DNA from: an uncultured Ectothiorhodospiraceae bacterium | GTDB taxonomy: Bacteria > Pseudomonadota > Gammaproteobacteria > UBA9214 | Reading direction: 5' to 3' | Length of the DNA: 50,626 bases | NCBI GenBank assembly: GCA_947259415.1 | Contig: CAMYMI010000019.1 | Span: forward strand, 1 to 50,626 | Shown here: piece after piece, positions 17,379 to 24,613 of the stretch | How the letters are laid out: every line of letters starts with the position of its first letter | Position numbering within the stretch: position 1 is the first letter of the stretch | Position numbers and translations under genes: made by a program | The notes under the pieces: model-generated | Told to the model about the DNA's origin: nothing | The model's database searches: none | What the model saw: the letters and a program-made list of their open reading frames with translations, nothing else

Positions 17379-17431
17379 GTTGTACAACTATTGTACTATA
17401 TTATTAAGAGATGTGTTAACCTTGTACAAAG
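17379..17431. promoter_or_regulatory. CarH-type operator between regulator and Sel1 gene
   Basis: In the divergent gap lie GTTGTACAACT (17379-17389) and the adjacent ATTGTACTATA (17390-17400), two 11-bp direct repeats of the nnTnnACAnnn kind (the second has ACT). A third unit, CTTGTACAAAG, is at 17421-17431. On the minus strand TTAACA-N18-TACAAT gives a possible regulator promoter overlapping the boxes. Autoregulation of the regulator-photolyase unit, and perhaps control of the divergent Sel1-lipocalin pair, is inferred. Confidence 0.6.
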
Positions 17432-17471
17432 AATCAAGCAATGAAATTCAATCAGTTGGAAGGTGGTAAGC

Positions 17472-17828
17472 ATGGCTAAATTAACCGACCTGGTCCTGTT
17501 GCGGAATGATCCCGTGGTTGCCGGGGAATTCCTCCAGGCCGCCATCAGGGGTGATGTCGATGCGCAGTACGGCGTCGGGCTGATCTATGCAGAGGGTCGT
17601 GGCATCAAGCAGGACGAGGTGAAGGCCTACTACTGGCTGACGCGCGCCATCGAGCAGGGCGACCGGGAGGCGGACCTGTTGCGGCGGAATGTCGCCATCA
17701 ACATGACGGATGAACAGTTTGCACGGGCCATGTTGCTGGTGAAGCAGCACGACCTGGGCCCGGGTTCGGCTAGCCGCAACCCGCGGCGCAGGCCAGGCCC
17801 CGCGGAGGACGGGGGAGGGCTGTATTGA
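17472..17828 (+). CDS. Small Sel1-repeat protein
   Basis: This 118-residue cytoplasmic protein holds one clear Sel1-type TPR-like repeat, AQYGVGLIYAEGRGIKQDEVKAYYWLTRAIEQGDREA. Its tail is basic and low in complexity. The ATG at 17472 is preferred over the GTG nine bases upstream because of the good GGAAGGTGG ribosome-binding site. It is divergent from the B12 regulator gene and 3 bases before the second lipocalin. Sel1 repeats mediate protein contacts; the partner is unknown. Shared upstream boxes suggest co-regulation with the photolyase cluster. Confidence 0.8.
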   Translation: MAKLTDLVLLRNDPVVAGEFLQAAIRGDVDAQYGVGLIYAEGRGIKQDEVKAYYWLTRAIEQGDREADLLRRNVAINMTDEQFARAMLLVKQHDLGPGSASRNPRRRPGPAEDGGGLY

Positions 17829-17831
17829 CCC

Positions 17832-18368
17832 ATGTCTTCCTGCAGGCCATTCGCGCCTCTGCTGCTGGTCCTGCTGCTGGCCGCTTGTACCGGGATCCCG
17901 GAGAATGTGTCTCCGGTGACAGGATTCGATGCCAGTCGTTATCTCGGTACCTGGTATGAGATCGCGCGGCTTGATCATTCATTCGAGCGCGGGCTGGAGC
18001 AGGTCACGGCCGAATACAGTTTTCGTGCAGATGGGGGTATCCGGGTAGTCAACCGGGGTTTTGATCCCGCCGGGAAACGCTGGAAGGAGGCGGACGGGAA
18101 GGCCTATTTTATCGGGCCAGAGGATGTCGGGAGATTAAAGGTCTCCTTCTTTGGCCCATTTTACGGCGCCTACAACATAATCGAACTGGATAAACAGCAT
18201 TACCGCTATGCCCTGGTGTGTGGACCGAACAAAAAATACCTCTGGATACTGGCCCGCGAGCCAGTACTCGACAAAGCAACAATGGATCGTTTGATGATAA
18301 CGGCATCCGCGCTCGGTTTTGACACAGGCCGGTTGATCTTTGTCAGCCAGACGGCAGCGGCACGCTAG
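17832..18368 (+). CDS. blc: Outer-membrane lipocalin lipoprotein (Blc-like), second copy
   Basis: This 178-residue lipoprotein has a signal peptide ending in the lipobox LLAAC. The lipocalin motif RYLGTWYEIARLDHSFERGL follows, then SFFGPFYGAYNI and the closing KYLWILAREP. It is a closer match to E. coli Blc than the operon copy at 8312-8881. Blc binds fatty acids and lysophospholipids at the outer membrane. It starts 3 bases after the Sel1 gene and is likely on the same transcript. A role in handling membrane lipids altered by the neighbouring enzymes is inferred. Confidence 0.92.
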   Translation: MSSCRPFAPLLLVLLLAACTGIPENVSPVTGFDASRYLGTWYEIARLDHSFERGLEQVTAEYSFRADGGIRVVNRGFDPAGKRWKEADGKAYFIGPEDVGRLKVSFFGPFYGAYNIIELDKQHYRYALVCGPNKKYLWILAREPVLDKATMDRLMITASALGFDTGRLIFVSQTAAAR

Positions 18369-18390
18369 GCTGTGACAGAGTGATGGCCTG

Positions 18391-19206
18391 TCAGTCCTCG
18401 CTGATCAGTTCCTTGATGATATAGCCGCCTGATTTCTCGTCCAGCTGCAAGGTGAGCAGCTTGCGCGCCTGCGCCTCTTCCAGCAGTTGTCCGAAGGTGC
18501 GGAAGCCGTGATAGGTTTCGTTGAAACCCGGTTTGCGACGTTTCAGGGTCTGCTTGACCATTGATCCCCAGACCTTTTCCTGTTCGCCGCGCTCCTTGAG
18601 CAGGGCCTCGACCGTTTCGACTACCAGGTCCAGTGCATCCTGCTGCTTGTCCGCCTCGGTTTTTGTCCTGGTTTTCTTGCCGGCCTTCTTCGCTGCGGGC
18701 TTGCGTCGTCCCCGGCGCGGCTTGTCGGATTCGCGCACCAGATCGTCATAGAAGATAAACTCGTCGCAGTTGGCAATCAGCAGGTCGGAAGTGGCGTTCT
18801 TCACGCCGACCCCGATGACTACCTTGTCATTCTCTCGCAATTTACTGACCAGTGGCGAAAAGTCCGAGTCTCCGCTGATGACCACGAAGGTGTCGACATG
18901 CGATTTGGTATAGCATAGGTCCAGCGCATCGACGACCATGCGGATATCGGCAGAGTTTTTGCCCGAGAGGCGCACATGGGGGATCTCGATCAGCTCAAAG
19001 GCCGCCTCGTGCATGGCCGCCTTGAATGTCTTGTAACGATCCCAGTCGCAGTAGGCCTTCTTGACAACGATGTTGCCCTTGAGTAGCAGGCGCTCCAGTA
19101 CCTTCTGTATGTCAAAAGCGGTGAACTTGGCATCGCGCACGCCCAGTGCGACGTTTTCGAAGTCGCAGAACAGCGCCATGTTGCGGGTTTCTGTTTTCTC
19201 GTTCAT
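18391..19206 (-). CDS. NYN (PIN-like) domain protein with C-terminal OST-HTH/LOTUS domain
   Basis: This protein of about 271 residues has an N-terminal NYN nuclease-like domain (about 8-165) with acidic motifs NMALFCDFENV, SADIRMVVDALDL and VVISGDSDFSPLV, which form the predicted metal-dependent RNase site. A Lys/Arg-rich linker (KPRRGRRKPAAKKAGKKTR) follows, and then an OST-HTH/LOTUS domain at the C-terminus (SMVKQTLKRRKPGF and on). Such proteins are predicted RNA-processing factors. The start is at 19206 (MNEKTETRN); a longer frame to 19263 lacks support. It is convergent with the second lipocalin and stands alone. The 263 bases after its start hold only a short TTGCA/TGCAA inverted repeat. 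Confidence 0.88.
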   Translation of the reverse strand: MNEKTETRNMALFCDFENVALGVRDAKFTAFDIQKVLERLLLKGNIVVKKAYCDWDRYKTFKAAMHEAAFELIEIPHVRLSGKNSADIRMVVDALDLCYTKSHVDTFVVISGDSDFSPLVSKLRENDKVVIGVGVKNATSDLLIANCDEFIFYDDLVRESDKPRRGRRKPAAKKAGKKTRTKTEADKQQDALDLVVETVEALLKERGEQEKVWGSMVKQTLKRRKPGFNETYHGFRTFGQLLEEAQARKLLTLQLDEKSGGYIIKELISED

Positions 19207-19469
19207 GTTGCCCTGTGTTGTTTCGGTGGTCGTGATTCTGCAGCCCTGTGAGCAGGCATTCAAAGTAGTGCAACAAGATAGGCTCCTGATTGCAGACTTG
19301 CAATGATTTCCTGATGGTTACGGGTGTCCGGTTGCTGTGGCACGCACTGCCCTTGGCAGACACCGGCAGGATCTCGGTAGTTGTCCCGGGTCATATCAGG
19401 CAGATGCACACTATTACTGCAACGACATGTCTCAATGGGCGTTATCCCGGGTAGATCAGGCGAGTGAAT

Positions 19470-19904
19470 CTATGCTGCGTTGAGTGAATCCTTCTCTAGC
19501 TTGCGGGCCTGCTTTTTCATCAGCTCCACGATGGCATAAACGCCGATGTGACGGTTGGGAGAAAGATGTTCGTCGAGGTTGAGCCGGGTAAACAGTTCGT
19601 CTACGTCCAGTTGTTCGATTTCCCGGGGACTACGTCCGTCGGTCAGCCGGGTCAACAGCGCCAGCACCCCCTTGATGATGCTGGTATCACATTCGCCATG
19701 ATAGTGGAGTGCTGCTGGGTCGTCTTCATCGCGATAGGCGCTCACCCAGACCTGACTCATGCAGCCCTTGACCTTGTTGGCTTCCGTCTTCAGCTCCTCT
19801 GGCATCGCCGGCAGCTGTTCGCCCAACTCGACCAGGTACTGGTAGCGCTGATCCCAATCGCCCAGCAGTTCGAAGATGTCGACGATATCGTCCAGCCTGC
19901 TCAT
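19470..19904 (-). CDS. sufE: SufE, sulfur acceptor for Fe-S cluster assembly
   Basis: This 144-residue SufE takes sulfane sulfur from the cysteine desulfurase SufS and passes it to the SufBCD scaffold. The motif NKVKGCMSQVWV holds the persulfide-carrying Cys. The start at 19904 (MSRLDDIVDIFELLGDWDQR) matches the family N-terminus; a longer frame to 20060 overlaps sufA and is not real. It is the last gene of the suf operon, 19 bases after sufA. The window has no sufS, so its partner must be encoded elsewhere. Confidence 0.93.
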   Translation of the reverse strand: MSRLDDIVDIFELLGDWDQRYQYLVELGEQLPAMPEELKTEANKVKGCMSQVWVSAYRDEDDPAALHYHGECDTSIIKGVLALLTRLTDGRSPREIEQLDVDELFTRLNLDEHLSPNRHIGVYAIVELMKKQARKLEKDSLNAA

Positions 19905-19923
19905 GGTCGATCCTTTCATCGGC

Positions 19924-20250
19924 TTACACGCTGAAGGATTCACCGCAGCCGCAGGTATCCCTGACGTTCGGGTTACGAAACTCAAGGCCCTGGTTAATGG
20001 CATTGTTCCTGAGATAATCCACCTCGGTACCGTCGAGCTGTTCGAGACTGTCTCTGTCAACCACCACCTTGACGCCTTGGCTCTCGAATACCGTATCTTT
20101 ATTGCCTATCACATCGACATAGTCGACCACATAGGCAAACCCGGAACAGCCGGACTTGCGCATGCCCAGACGCAGGCCAATTCCACTTCCCCGTTTTTGC
20201 AGCATGGCGCTTATATGCTGTGCAGCGTTTTCAGTCAATACAACAGCCAT
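19924..20250 (-). CDS. sufA: A-type Fe-S carrier SufA/IscA
   Basis: This 108-residue HesB/IscA-family carrier has the three metal-binding Cys in the expected places: GMRKSGCSGFAYVVDY in the middle and the C-terminal DTCGCGESF. It accepts an Fe-S cluster from the SufBCD scaffold and passes it to target proteins. It lies between sufT and sufE in the suf operon. Whether it is orthologous to SufA or IscA cannot be settled from sequence alone; the context favours SufA. Confidence 0.92.
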   Translation of the reverse strand: MAVVLTENAAQHISAMLQKRGSGIGLRLGMRKSGCSGFAYVVDYVDVIGNKDTVFESQGVKVVVDRDSLEQLDGTEVDYLRNNAINQGLEFRNPNVRDTCGCGESFSV

Positions 20251-20280
20251 TCCATTACTCTCCTGTCTTCCGAAACGGAT

Positions 20281-20658
20281 TCAAAAAAGACCCAGCGCCA
20301 GTTTCGCTTCATCACTCATACGGTCTCTATCCCAGGGCGGATCCCAGACCAGTTGCACGTGTGCGTCGCTGACACCCTCCACCGACTTGATGACGGATTC
20401 CACCTGGCCGGGCAGGACACCGGCAACCGGACAACCCGGGGCAGTCAGCGTCATGGTAACCGACACGGCGGCCTTATCATCGATGTCCAGGGTGTAGATC
20501 AGCCCGAGATCGTAGACGTTCACCGGGATTTCCGGGTCATACACAGTACGAATCGCCTCAATGACACGGTCCTCCAGCGGGGCATCGCCCGGCAGAGGCG
20601 CCGGCGCACTGGCCGACTCCGGCTTGCCGCCATGATACCAGGCCGGTTTGATTTCCAT
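20281..20658 (-). CDS. sufT: SufT, MIP18/DUF59-family Fe-S maturation factor
   Basis: This 125-residue protein has the DUF59 core ALRTVYDPEIPVNVYDLGLI-like (here AIRTVYDPEIPVNVYDLGLI), TLTAPGCPVAG with the conserved Cys, and VWDPPWDRDRMSDEAK. SufT proteins help deliver Fe-S clusters to targets under high demand. The start at 20658 (MEIKPAWYHGG) is chosen because the longer frame to 20805 lies inside sufD. It is 7 bases after sufD, the place where sufS sits in many operons. Confidence 0.9.
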   Translation of the reverse strand: MEIKPAWYHGGKPESASAPAPLPGDAPLEDRVIEAIRTVYDPEIPVNVYDLGLIYTLDIDDKAAVSVTMTLTAPGCPVAGVLPGQVESVIKSVEGVSDAHVQLVWDPPWDRDRMSDEAKLALGLF

Positions 20659-20665
20659 GTCCCGT

Positions 20666-22000
20666 CTACCCTCTGGCAACCGCTTCGTTGAGCGTGATTG
20701 CCAGCCTGTGGATAGCGTAATCACGCAACGGCTGCAACTCGATGCTGTCGATGATTTCGTTTGCAAAACCCAGGCACAGCATCCTGTGCGCCGCACTGGC
20801 GGCAATACCGCGTGAACGCAGATAGAAGACCTGCTCGGGATCCAGTTGGCCGACCGTGGTGCCGTGACTGCACTTAACGTCGTCGGCGTAGATTTCCAGT
20901 TGCGGCTTGGTGTCCACTTCGGCGTCGCGGGTCAGCATCAGGTTATCGTTGGTCAGGTGCGCATCAGTGTGCTGTGCCTGCCTGTCCACCAGGATGCGGC
21001 CGTCGAACACTGCGCGTCCCTTGCCGTAGAGGATGCCTTTGAAACGTTCGCGACTGATACAGGCGGGTACGCTATGCTGTACGTCGAGATGGAAATCCGT
21101 TAGCTGCCGGTCCCCCGCAGTGTACAGGCCGTTAAGGACGCATTCGGCACCCTCGTGTCTGAAATGCGCATTGTATTCGGTCCGGGCCCAGGCCCCGCCG
21201 AATGCCAGGGTGGTGCCCCGGTAGCGGCTCTGCTGCGCCTGTGACAGGTACAGGCTGCTCAGATGCCAGGCGTTGCGGCTTTCATCCTGTACACGGTAAT
21301 GCGCAAGCGTGGCGCCTTCGCGCAGCCCTATCTCGGTCAGGTTGTTGTTGAAATAGCGGGCTTTGCCGCTCCCGATGAAACGTTCCACCAGGGTCGCCCT
21401 GGCGCCTGCCTCCAGTACCACCAGGTTGCGCGGCTGAATCAGGCTGGCATCATCCTGGCCGGGGTTGAGGTAGATCATTTCGATTGGCCGATCCACTTCG
21501 ATGTTTTCATCGACGTGGAGCAAGGCACCGTCATTGGCGAGCGCGGTATTCAGGGCGGTGAACAGGTGCTCGGTGTGACCGGCGGCCTGGCCGAACCAGC
21601 CGGCGATCCATTTGCTGTCGCTGCCGAGCGCGGTGCGCAGGTTTCCCAGGGTCACGCCAGCGGGAAGCCTTTCACTGCTGGACAGTTGCGGCACATAGTG
21701 GCCATTGGCAAACACGAGCCGGTAAGTCTCGAAGGAGGGCAGCAGCAAGCTTTCCGGATCCAGCGCCTGTGGGTCGGGAACGTAGCCGGCCGTCGGGTGA
21801 AAACTGTTTTTGAGCAAACCTTCGACAGCGCTGTAGCGCCAGTTTTCCTGTTTGCGGTTCGGTACTGGCAGCTCGGCGAGCGTCTTCCTGGCCTGTGCCC
21901 GCGCATTGTCGAGCCACGCTGGACTCTGCCCGGGTGAATCCGGGCCGGACAGCATAATCAGCTGTTCGAACCAGCTGGGCCGGGTATCAGCGGTGGTCAT
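20666..22000 (-). CDS. sufD: SufD, Fe-S scaffold component
   Basis: This 444-residue SufD forms the SufB-SufC2-SufD scaffold on which Fe-S clusters are built. The C-terminal part has the family block KCSHGTTVGQLDPEQVFYLRSRGI, including the conserved Cys and His, and ends with the helix LCLGFANEIID. The middle is a long right-handed beta-helix region. The start overlaps the sufC stop by 4 bases (ATGA). SufD is the less conserved of the pair and probably helps iron entry. Confidence 0.95.
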   Translation of the reverse strand: MTTADTRPSWFEQLIMLSGPDSPGQSPAWLDNARAQARKTLAELPVPNRKQENWRYSAVEGLLKNSFHPTAGYVPDPQALDPESLLLPSFETYRLVFANGHYVPQLSSSERLPAGVTLGNLRTALGSDSKWIAGWFGQAAGHTEHLFTALNTALANDGALLHVDENIEVDRPIEMIYLNPGQDDASLIQPRNLVVLEAGARATLVERFIGSGKARYFNNNLTEIGLREGATLAHYRVQDESRNAWHLSSLYLSQAQQSRYRGTTLAFGGAWARTEYNAHFRHEGAECVLNGLYTAGDRQLTDFHLDVQHSVPACISRERFKGILYGKGRAVFDGRILVDRQAQHTDAHLTNDNLMLTRDAEVDTKPQLEIYADDVKCSHGTTVGQLDPEQVFYLRSRGIAASAAHRMLCLGFANEIIDSIELQPLRDYAIHRLAITLNEAVARG

Positions 22001-22755
22001 GCCGCAGCCTCCTCTTCAATCCAGCCGTAGCCCTTCTTTTCAAGCTCCAATGCCAGCTCCTTGTCGCCGGAACGCACGATGCGCCCGCCGACTATGACAT
22101 GCACATAATCGGGTTCGATGTAATCAAGCAGCCGCTGGTAGTGCGTGATCAGGATGATGGAGCGCTCCGGACTCCGCAAGGCATTGACACCAGCGGCAAT
22201 AATACGCAGTGCATCGATGTCGAGACCGGAATCGGTTTCATCGAGAATCGCCAGCTTTGGCTCCAGCATGGCCATCTGCAGTATCTCGTTGCGCTTTTTC
22301 TCGCCGCCGGAGAATCCGGCATTAACGCTACGCTTGAGCAGCTTCTCATCAAGATCCACCAGCCGCGCCTTGTCGCGCACTCGCTGCATGAAGGCGACGG
22401 CGTCGAGTTCCTCCTCGCCGCGAGCGCGGCGTATCGCATTGAGTGATTCGCGCATGAACACCATGTTGTTTACACCCGGCAGCTCCACCGGGTACTGCAT
22501 GCCAAGAAAAATGCCCAGGTGAGCGCGCTGTTCCGGGTCCAGCGCCAGCAGGTCATGGCCATCGAACAGCATTTCACCGCCAGTCACCTCGTAACCATCG
22601 CGGCCCGCCAGCGCGTGCGACAAAGTGCTCTTGCCGGACCCGTTGGGCCCCATGATGGCGTGTACCTGGCCGGCACCCACGTCCAGGTCAAGTCCCTGGA
22701 GGATATTTTTTCCTTCGATGTCGACCTGCAGGTTTTTGATCGATAACATTGTCAC
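21997..22755 (-). CDS. sufC: SufC, ABC-type ATPase of the Suf scaffold
   Basis: This 252-residue ABC ATPase has Walker A at GPNGSGKST, signature FSGGEKKRNEI, Walker B and catalytic Glu at LAILDETDSGLDIDAL, and the H-loop at ILITHYQRLL. It drives the conformational change of the SufBCD complex in the cytoplasm; it has no membrane partner despite its ABC fold. It sits 18 bases after sufB and overlaps sufD by 4 bases. Confidence 0.97.
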   Translation of the reverse strand: MTMLSIKNLQVDIEGKNILQGLDLDVGAGQVHAIMGPNGSGKSTLSHALAGRDGYEVTGGEMLFDGHDLLALDPEQRAHLGIFLGMQYPVELPGVNNMVFMRESLNAIRRARGEEELDAVAFMQRVRDKARLVDLDEKLLKRSVNAGFSGGEKKRNEILQMAMLEPKLAILDETDSGLDIDALRIIAAGVNALRSPERSIILITHYQRLLDYIEPDYVHVIVGGRIVRSGDKELALELEKKGYGWIEEEAAA

Positions 22756-22773
22756 TATCTCCGAATTCCGTAA

Positions 22774-24237
22774 TTAACCAACAGCGCCTTCCAGCGTGAT
22801 GTTAAGCAGTTTCTGCGCCTCTACGGCGAACTCCATCGGCAACTGGTTGAACACTTCCTTGCAGAAGCCGTTGACGATCATCGATACCGCATTCTCTTCC
22901 GACAACCCACGCTGCCGGCAGTAAAACAGCTGGTCTTCACCGATTTTAGACGTGGTCGCTTCGTGTTCCACCTTAGCCGTCGGGTTGCGCACCTCGATGT
23001 AGGGGAAGGTATGCGCCCCGCACTGGTCACCGATCAGTAATGAATCACACTGACTGTGATTGCGCGCGTTTTCCGCACGCTGTGCCATGCGTACCAGTCC
23101 GCGGTAGGTATTCTGGCCATTACCGGCAGAGATGCCCTTGGAGACAATAGTACTTCTGGTATTGCGTCCCAGGTGAATCATCTTGGTGCCCGTGTCGGCC
23201 TGCTGCTGGCCACGGGTCACGGCAACCGAATAAAACTCACCGACTGAATCGTTGCCGCGCAGGATACAGCTCGGGTACTTCCAGGTGATCGCCGAGCCGG
23301 TTTCCACCTGGGTCCAGGAGATGTGCGAACGGTCACCGCGGCAATCGCCACGCTTGGTGACGAAGTTATAGATGCCGCCGCGGCCCTGTTCATCGCCCGG
23401 ATACCAGTTCTGCACCGTCGAATACTTGATCTTTGCGTCTTCCATTGCGACCAGCTCCACCACGGCCGCGTGCAGCTGGTTCTCGTCACGCATCGGTGCC
23501 GTGCAGCCTTCCAGGTAACTGACATGGCTGTTGTCCTCTGCCACGATCAGGGTGCGCTCGAACTGGCCGGTCCCGGCTTCGTTGATGCGGAAGTAGGTAG
23601 ACAGTTCCATCGGGCAGGTTACACCCCTGGGGATGTAGACGAAGGTACCATCGGTAAATACCGCCGAGTTGAGACAGGCAAAATAATTGTCGGTGTGGGG
23701 TACCACCGAGCCGAGGTATTTCCGCACCAGTTCGGGATGTTCGCGTACCGCCTCTGACATGGCGCAGAAGATCACACCCGCCTCGGCCAGGTTTTTGCGG
23801 AAGGTCGTGGCCACCGAAACGCTGTCGAAAACAGCGTCTACCGCGACCCCGGCCAGCGCTTTCTGCTCTTCCAGCGGAATGCCCAGCTTGTTGTAGGCAT
23901 CCAGCAGCTGCGGGTCCACTTCATCCAGGCTATTTGGCCCATCACCCTTTTTCCTCGGCGCCGAATAATAGGAGATCGCCTGGTAATCGATGGCCGGATG
24001 ATGCACGTGGGCCCACGCCGGCTCTTCCAGGGTCAGCCAGTGCCGGTATGCTTTCAGGCGCCACTCCAGCATCCATGCGGGCTCATTTTTCTTTTGAGAA
24101 ATCAGTCGGATAGTATCTTCGCTAAGGCCTGGAGGTACGGTGTCCGAGTCAATCTCGGTGACAAAACCGTGAGCGTAGCCGGAGCGGATCAGTTCATCCA
24201 CAGAATCTTGTGTCGGGCGTACTCTGTTCGGGTCCAT
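22774..24237 (-). CDS. sufB: SufB, Fe-S scaffold protein
   Basis: This 487-residue SufB is the main scaffold on which clusters assemble, and the first gene of the suf operon. Landmarks are [20 protein letters not shown] in the middle, [20 protein letters not shown] and the late [20 protein letters not shown] with the essential Cys. The ATG at 24237 has an AGGA box 6 bases upstream. Both lie inside a perfect 19-bp-arm inverted repeat, which could hide them in the mRNA. No iscR or sufR-like gene lies upstream. Confidence 0.97.
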   Translation of the reverse strand: MDPNRVRPTQDSVDELIRSGYAHGFVTEIDSDTVPPGLSEDTIRLISQKKNEPAWMLEWRLKAYRHWLTLEEPAWAHVHHPAIDYQAISYYSAPRKKGDGPNSLDEVDPQLLDAYNKLGIPLEEQKALAGVAVDAVFDSVSVATTFRKNLAEAGVIFCAMSEAVREHPELVRKYLGSVVPHTDNYFACLNSAVFTDGTFVYIPRGVTCPMELSTYFRINEAGTGQFERTLIVAEDNSHVSYLEGCTAPMRDENQLHAAVVELVAMEDAKIKYSTVQNWYPGDEQGRGGIYNFVTKRGDCRGDRSHISWTQVETGSAITWKYPSCILRGNDSVGEFYSVAVTRGQQQADTGTKMIHLGRNTRSTIVSKGISAGNGQNTYRGLVRMAQRAENARNHSQCDSLLIGDQCGAHTFPYIEVRNPTAKVEHEATTSKIGEDQLFYCRQRGLSEENAVSMIVNGFCKEVFNQLPMEFAVEAQKLLNITLEGAVG

Positions 24238-24277
24238 ATTAATTCCTGACTAATTTACTCAGGAATTAATATGGACC
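24231..24277. promoter_or_regulatory. Perfect inverted repeat over the sufB start codon
   Basis: Arms of 19 bp (24231-24249 and 24259-24277) are perfectly complementary around a 9-base loop. Each arm, read outward, carries AGGAATTAATATGGACC, that is, a Shine-Dalgarno box, an ATG and the next codon. On the minus strand the ATG is that of sufB; on the plus strand it opens a 50-codon frame. In RNA the structure would sequester the sufB ribosome-binding site and start. A DNA-level role as a dimeric repressor site is also possible. Confidence 0.75.
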
Positions 24278-24423
24278 TAATTTCAGCGGATTTCAATGCC
24301 CCCTGGGGTAAGGGCTTTTTACCATACTTTTTATATGGATTATTAGGTACTACAGGACGTCTGATTGAAACCGCGCAGTGGTGGGCGACCGTGTTATTCA
24401 GTCTGGCCCGATTGATTGTGTAA
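24271..24423 (+). CDS. Candidate small membrane-associated protein, 50 residues
   Basis: This is an open frame from the ATG in the right arm of the sufB palindrome, with AGGA 6 bases upstream. The product begins MDLISADFNAPWGKGF, then carries two hydrophobic stretches (FLPYFLYGLLGTTG and WWATVLFSLARLIV). It could be a small membrane protein divergent from sufB. No family is recognised, and the start signal may only be a by-product of the inverted duplication. Two even shorter frames (24460-24552 and 24549-24617) follow before chrA. They are chained by ATGA overlaps but are not claimed as genes. Confidence 0.3.
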   Translation: MDLISADFNAPWGKGFLPYFLYGLLGTTGRLIETAQWWATVLFSLARLIV

Positions 24424-24613
24424 TAGTAGTCAGCTGTAAGTAACACGAGTTGTTGAGAAATGAGTGAAGGAAAAACGCTCGCAAAGGGCGTGTCAGAGAA
24501 GTGGTCCGTGTTCCTCGCCGAACATCTGAAACAGAGATGGATTATTAAATGAGGTTGACGCGTGAATCTCAGCCGAATATTTCAAACGCTAGCCTTTCAG
24601 AGCAGATACAGGA

